Assembly (NCBI RefSeq): GCF_000768345.1
Contig: NZ_AVPS01000006.1
Coordinates: forward strand, 1-64,000
DNA from: Lysobacter concretionis Ko07 = DSM 16239
GTDB taxonomy: Bacteria > Pseudomonadota > Gammaproteobacteria > Xanthomonadales > Xanthomonadaceae
Direction of reading: 5' to 3'
DNA: 64,000 nt
Positions 62,621-64,000 of the stretch are shown here, in pieces. Under the pieces are notes generated by a model. It searched no databases. It worked only from the letters and a program-made list of their open reading frames with translations, and had not been told where the DNA came from. How positions within the stretch are numbered: position 1 is the first letter of the stretch; each line of letters starts with the position of its first letter. The position numbers were made by a program, and so were the translations under genes.

Positions 62621-63016
62621 TTAGTGGTCGTCGTCTTCCAGCATTTCGGCGTAGGCGTCGGGGTCCAGCATGTCGTTGAGCTGGTCGCGCTCTTCGATCT
62701 CGAGGGTGAAGATCCAGCCATCGCCGTAGGCGTCTTCGTTGATCGTCTCGGGCTTGTCGTTCAACGCCTCGTTGACGGCAACGACGGTGCCGGTGACCGG
62801 CGCATAGATGTCGGACGCCGCCTTGACGGATTCGACCACGGCGCAGGCGGTGCCGGCCTCGATACGGTCGCCGACGTTGGGCAGCTCGACATAGACCAGA
62901 TCGCCGAGCAGGCCCTGGGCGTGATCGGAAATACCCACCGTCACCTTGCCGTCGTCTTCGACACGGGCCCACTCGTGGGATTTCAGGAACTTCAGGTCGC
63001 CGGGGATCTCACTCAT
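62621..63016 (-). CDS. gcvH: glycine cleavage system H protein, 131 aa
   Basis: Carries the lipoyl group that shuttles the aminomethyl moiety between the P, T and L proteins. The lipoylated lysine is Lys65 in [13 protein letters not shown], and the typical [26 protein letters not shown] lies at the N-terminus. The C-terminal [19 protein letters not shown] is conserved. The acidic tail (LEDDDH) is normal. It follows gcvT on the same strand, with about 100 bases between. Confidence 0.98.
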   Translation of the reverse strand: MSEIPGDLKFLKSHEWARVEDDGKVTVGISDHAQGLLGDLVYVELPNVGDRIEAGTACAVVESVKAASDIYAPVTGTVVAVNEALNDKPETINEDAYGDGWIFTLEIEERDQLNDMLDPDAYAEMLEDDDH

Positions 63017-63113
63017 GGCATTGCTCCGCTGCTACGGCTGTGGATGAAAAGGGGCATTAGTGTAACCAAGCGCGCGCACCGCCGGGTGTCGGCGACACGC
63101 ACGCAGCGGTGGT

Positions 63114-64000
63114 TCATTCCAGCACGCCGTCCTGCGCCTTGCCGTCGCGCACGAACGGGAACTTGACCACCCGCACCGGCACTTCCTTGCCGCGGATATC
63201 GACGCGCACGTTGCCGGCGTGGCCCAGGGCGATCTCGCCCGCGGGCACCCGCGCGAACGCGATCGCCTTGCCCAGGGTGGGCGCGAACGTGCCCGACAGG
63301 ATCTCGCCCTCGCCGCGGTCGGTCAGCACTTTCTGGCCGTGCCGCAGCACGCCCCGGTCGTCCATCACCAGCGCGATCATCTGCCGCGGCACGCCGCTGG
63401 CCTGCTGTTGCTCGAGCACGTCGCGACCGATGAAAGCGCGGCCTTCGTCGAGGGAGACCGTCCAGCCCAACGCGGCCTCGTATGGCGTCACGTCCTCGTC
63501 CATGTCCTGGCCGTACAGGTTCATGCCCGCTTCCAGCCGCAGGGTGTCGCGCGCGCCCAGGCCAGCCGGCTTTACGCCTGCGGCCAGCAGCGCTTCCCAC
63601 ACGGCCACGGTCCGCTCCTGCGGCAGCACCAGCTCGAAACCGTCCTCACCGGTGTAGCCGGTGCGGGCGATGAACACCGGGGTGCCGTCGGTGGTGTGGG
63701 TATCGGTGGCGGTGAACTTGGCCAGCTTGTCGATGCGCGCACGGTCGTCCTCGGCCAGCAGGCCCAGCACCTTCCCGCGCGCGTCGGGACCCTGCACCGC
63801 GATCAGGCCGAAGTCGTCGCGCTCGCTGACCTGCACGCCGAACGCCTCGGCATGGCGGCTGATCCATGCCAGGTCCTTGTCGCGGGTGGACGCGTTGACC
63901 ACCAGCCGGAAGAAGTCTTCGGCGAGGAAATAGACAATCAAGTCGTCGATGATGCCGCCGCGCTCGTTGAGCATGCAGGTGTACAGCGCCTTGCCCGGCT
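63114..64000 (-). CDS. gcvT: glycine cleavage system T protein (aminomethyltransferase), 5' end outside the window
   Basis: Transfers the one-carbon unit from the H protein to tetrahydrofolate. The visible part contains [19 protein letters not shown], then [15 protein letters not shown] and [23 protein letters not shown], and the C-terminal [22 protein letters not shown]. About 295 residues are in the window. The frame is still open at the right edge, so the N-terminus and any upstream regulator (a glycine riboswitch is common here) are missing. Confidence 0.97.
   Translation of the reverse strand, partial: PGKALYTCMLNERGGIIDDLIVYFLAEDFFRLVVNASTRDKDLAWISRHAEAFGVQVSERDDFGLIAVQGPDARGKVLGLLAEDDRARIDKLAKFTATDTHTTDGTPVFIARTGYTGEDGFELVLPQERTVAVWEALLAAGVKPAGLGARDTLRLEAGMNLYGQDMDEDVTPYEAALGWTVSLDEGRAFIGRDVLEQQQASGVPRQMIALVMDDRGVLRHGQKVLTDRGEGEILSGTFAPTLGKAIAFARVPAGEIALGHAGNVRVDIRGKEVPVRVVKFPFVRDGKAQDGVLE

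Overview
This window comes from a GC-rich chromosome of the family Xanthomonadaceae/Lysobacteraceae (Lysobacter, Luteimonas, Pseudoxanthomonas or a close relative). The evidence is the attC type (left arm beginning GCCTAACAATTCGTTCAAG, right arm GTCGGCTTAA...GCGTTAGG), the divergent pilT-pilU layout next to a YggS/proC block, a metX-metB-hom operon under a SAM-I riboswitch, the lysine/alanine histone-H1-like protein, and several Xanthomonad-style intergenic palindromes. I made this assignment from pattern recognition alone, without a database search.

Positions 1-7316 are the distal part of a chromosomal integron. Fifteen complete attC sites and one partial site at the left edge delimit about sixteen cassettes. 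The cassettes carry a fluoride channel (crcB), a TspO/MBR protein, several small membrane, secreted or unknown proteins, one clear reverse-strand gene, two cassettes with no convincing gene, and four copies of one nearly identical gene-poor cassette in two tandem pairs. No integrase is visible. From the cassette orientation it should lie left of the window. The last cassette has lost its attC, and the array runs into a periplasmic-type ATP-dependent DNA ligase gene.

Positions 7485-64000 are dense core genome. In order: LigE-like ligase; yqgE-ruvX-pyrB (minus); tag and a DUF4377 remnant; pilT-pilU (minus); yggS, proC and a DUF4426 lipoprotein; dodecin, pdxH and a BtuF-like protein (minus); aroK-aroB, a WGR mini-protein and hemE; a very large hybrid sensor kinase (minus); a yceI-cytochrome b561-yceI operon; a glutaredoxin-like gene and sdaA; the riboswitch-controlled metX-metB-hom operon (minus); a beta-propeller lipoprotein and an M23 peptidase; an HDOD response regulator (minus); prfC and AsmA; a mtgA, glycosyltransferase and CBS cluster (minus); hslO, a barrel-like exported protein, a TonB-dependent receptor and a TPR/aspartyl-hydroxylase fusion; pckG (minus); a divergent TetR regulator/fadE pair sharing a palindromic operator; lemA, M48 protease and an NTP/NDP-type transporter (minus); a serine beta-lactamase-like hydrolase; the H1-like protein; and gcvH with the truncated gcvT (minus).

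The functional groups that stand out are methionine biosynthesis with its riboswitch, the start of shikimate/aromatic synthesis, twitching-motility ATPases, glycine cleavage, and fatty-acid oxidation with its probable local repressor. The most unusual content is in the integron: repeated cassettes, genes whose ends are written by the recombination sites, and the decayed junction. A second unusual element is a pair of related structured palindromes between sdaA and hom.
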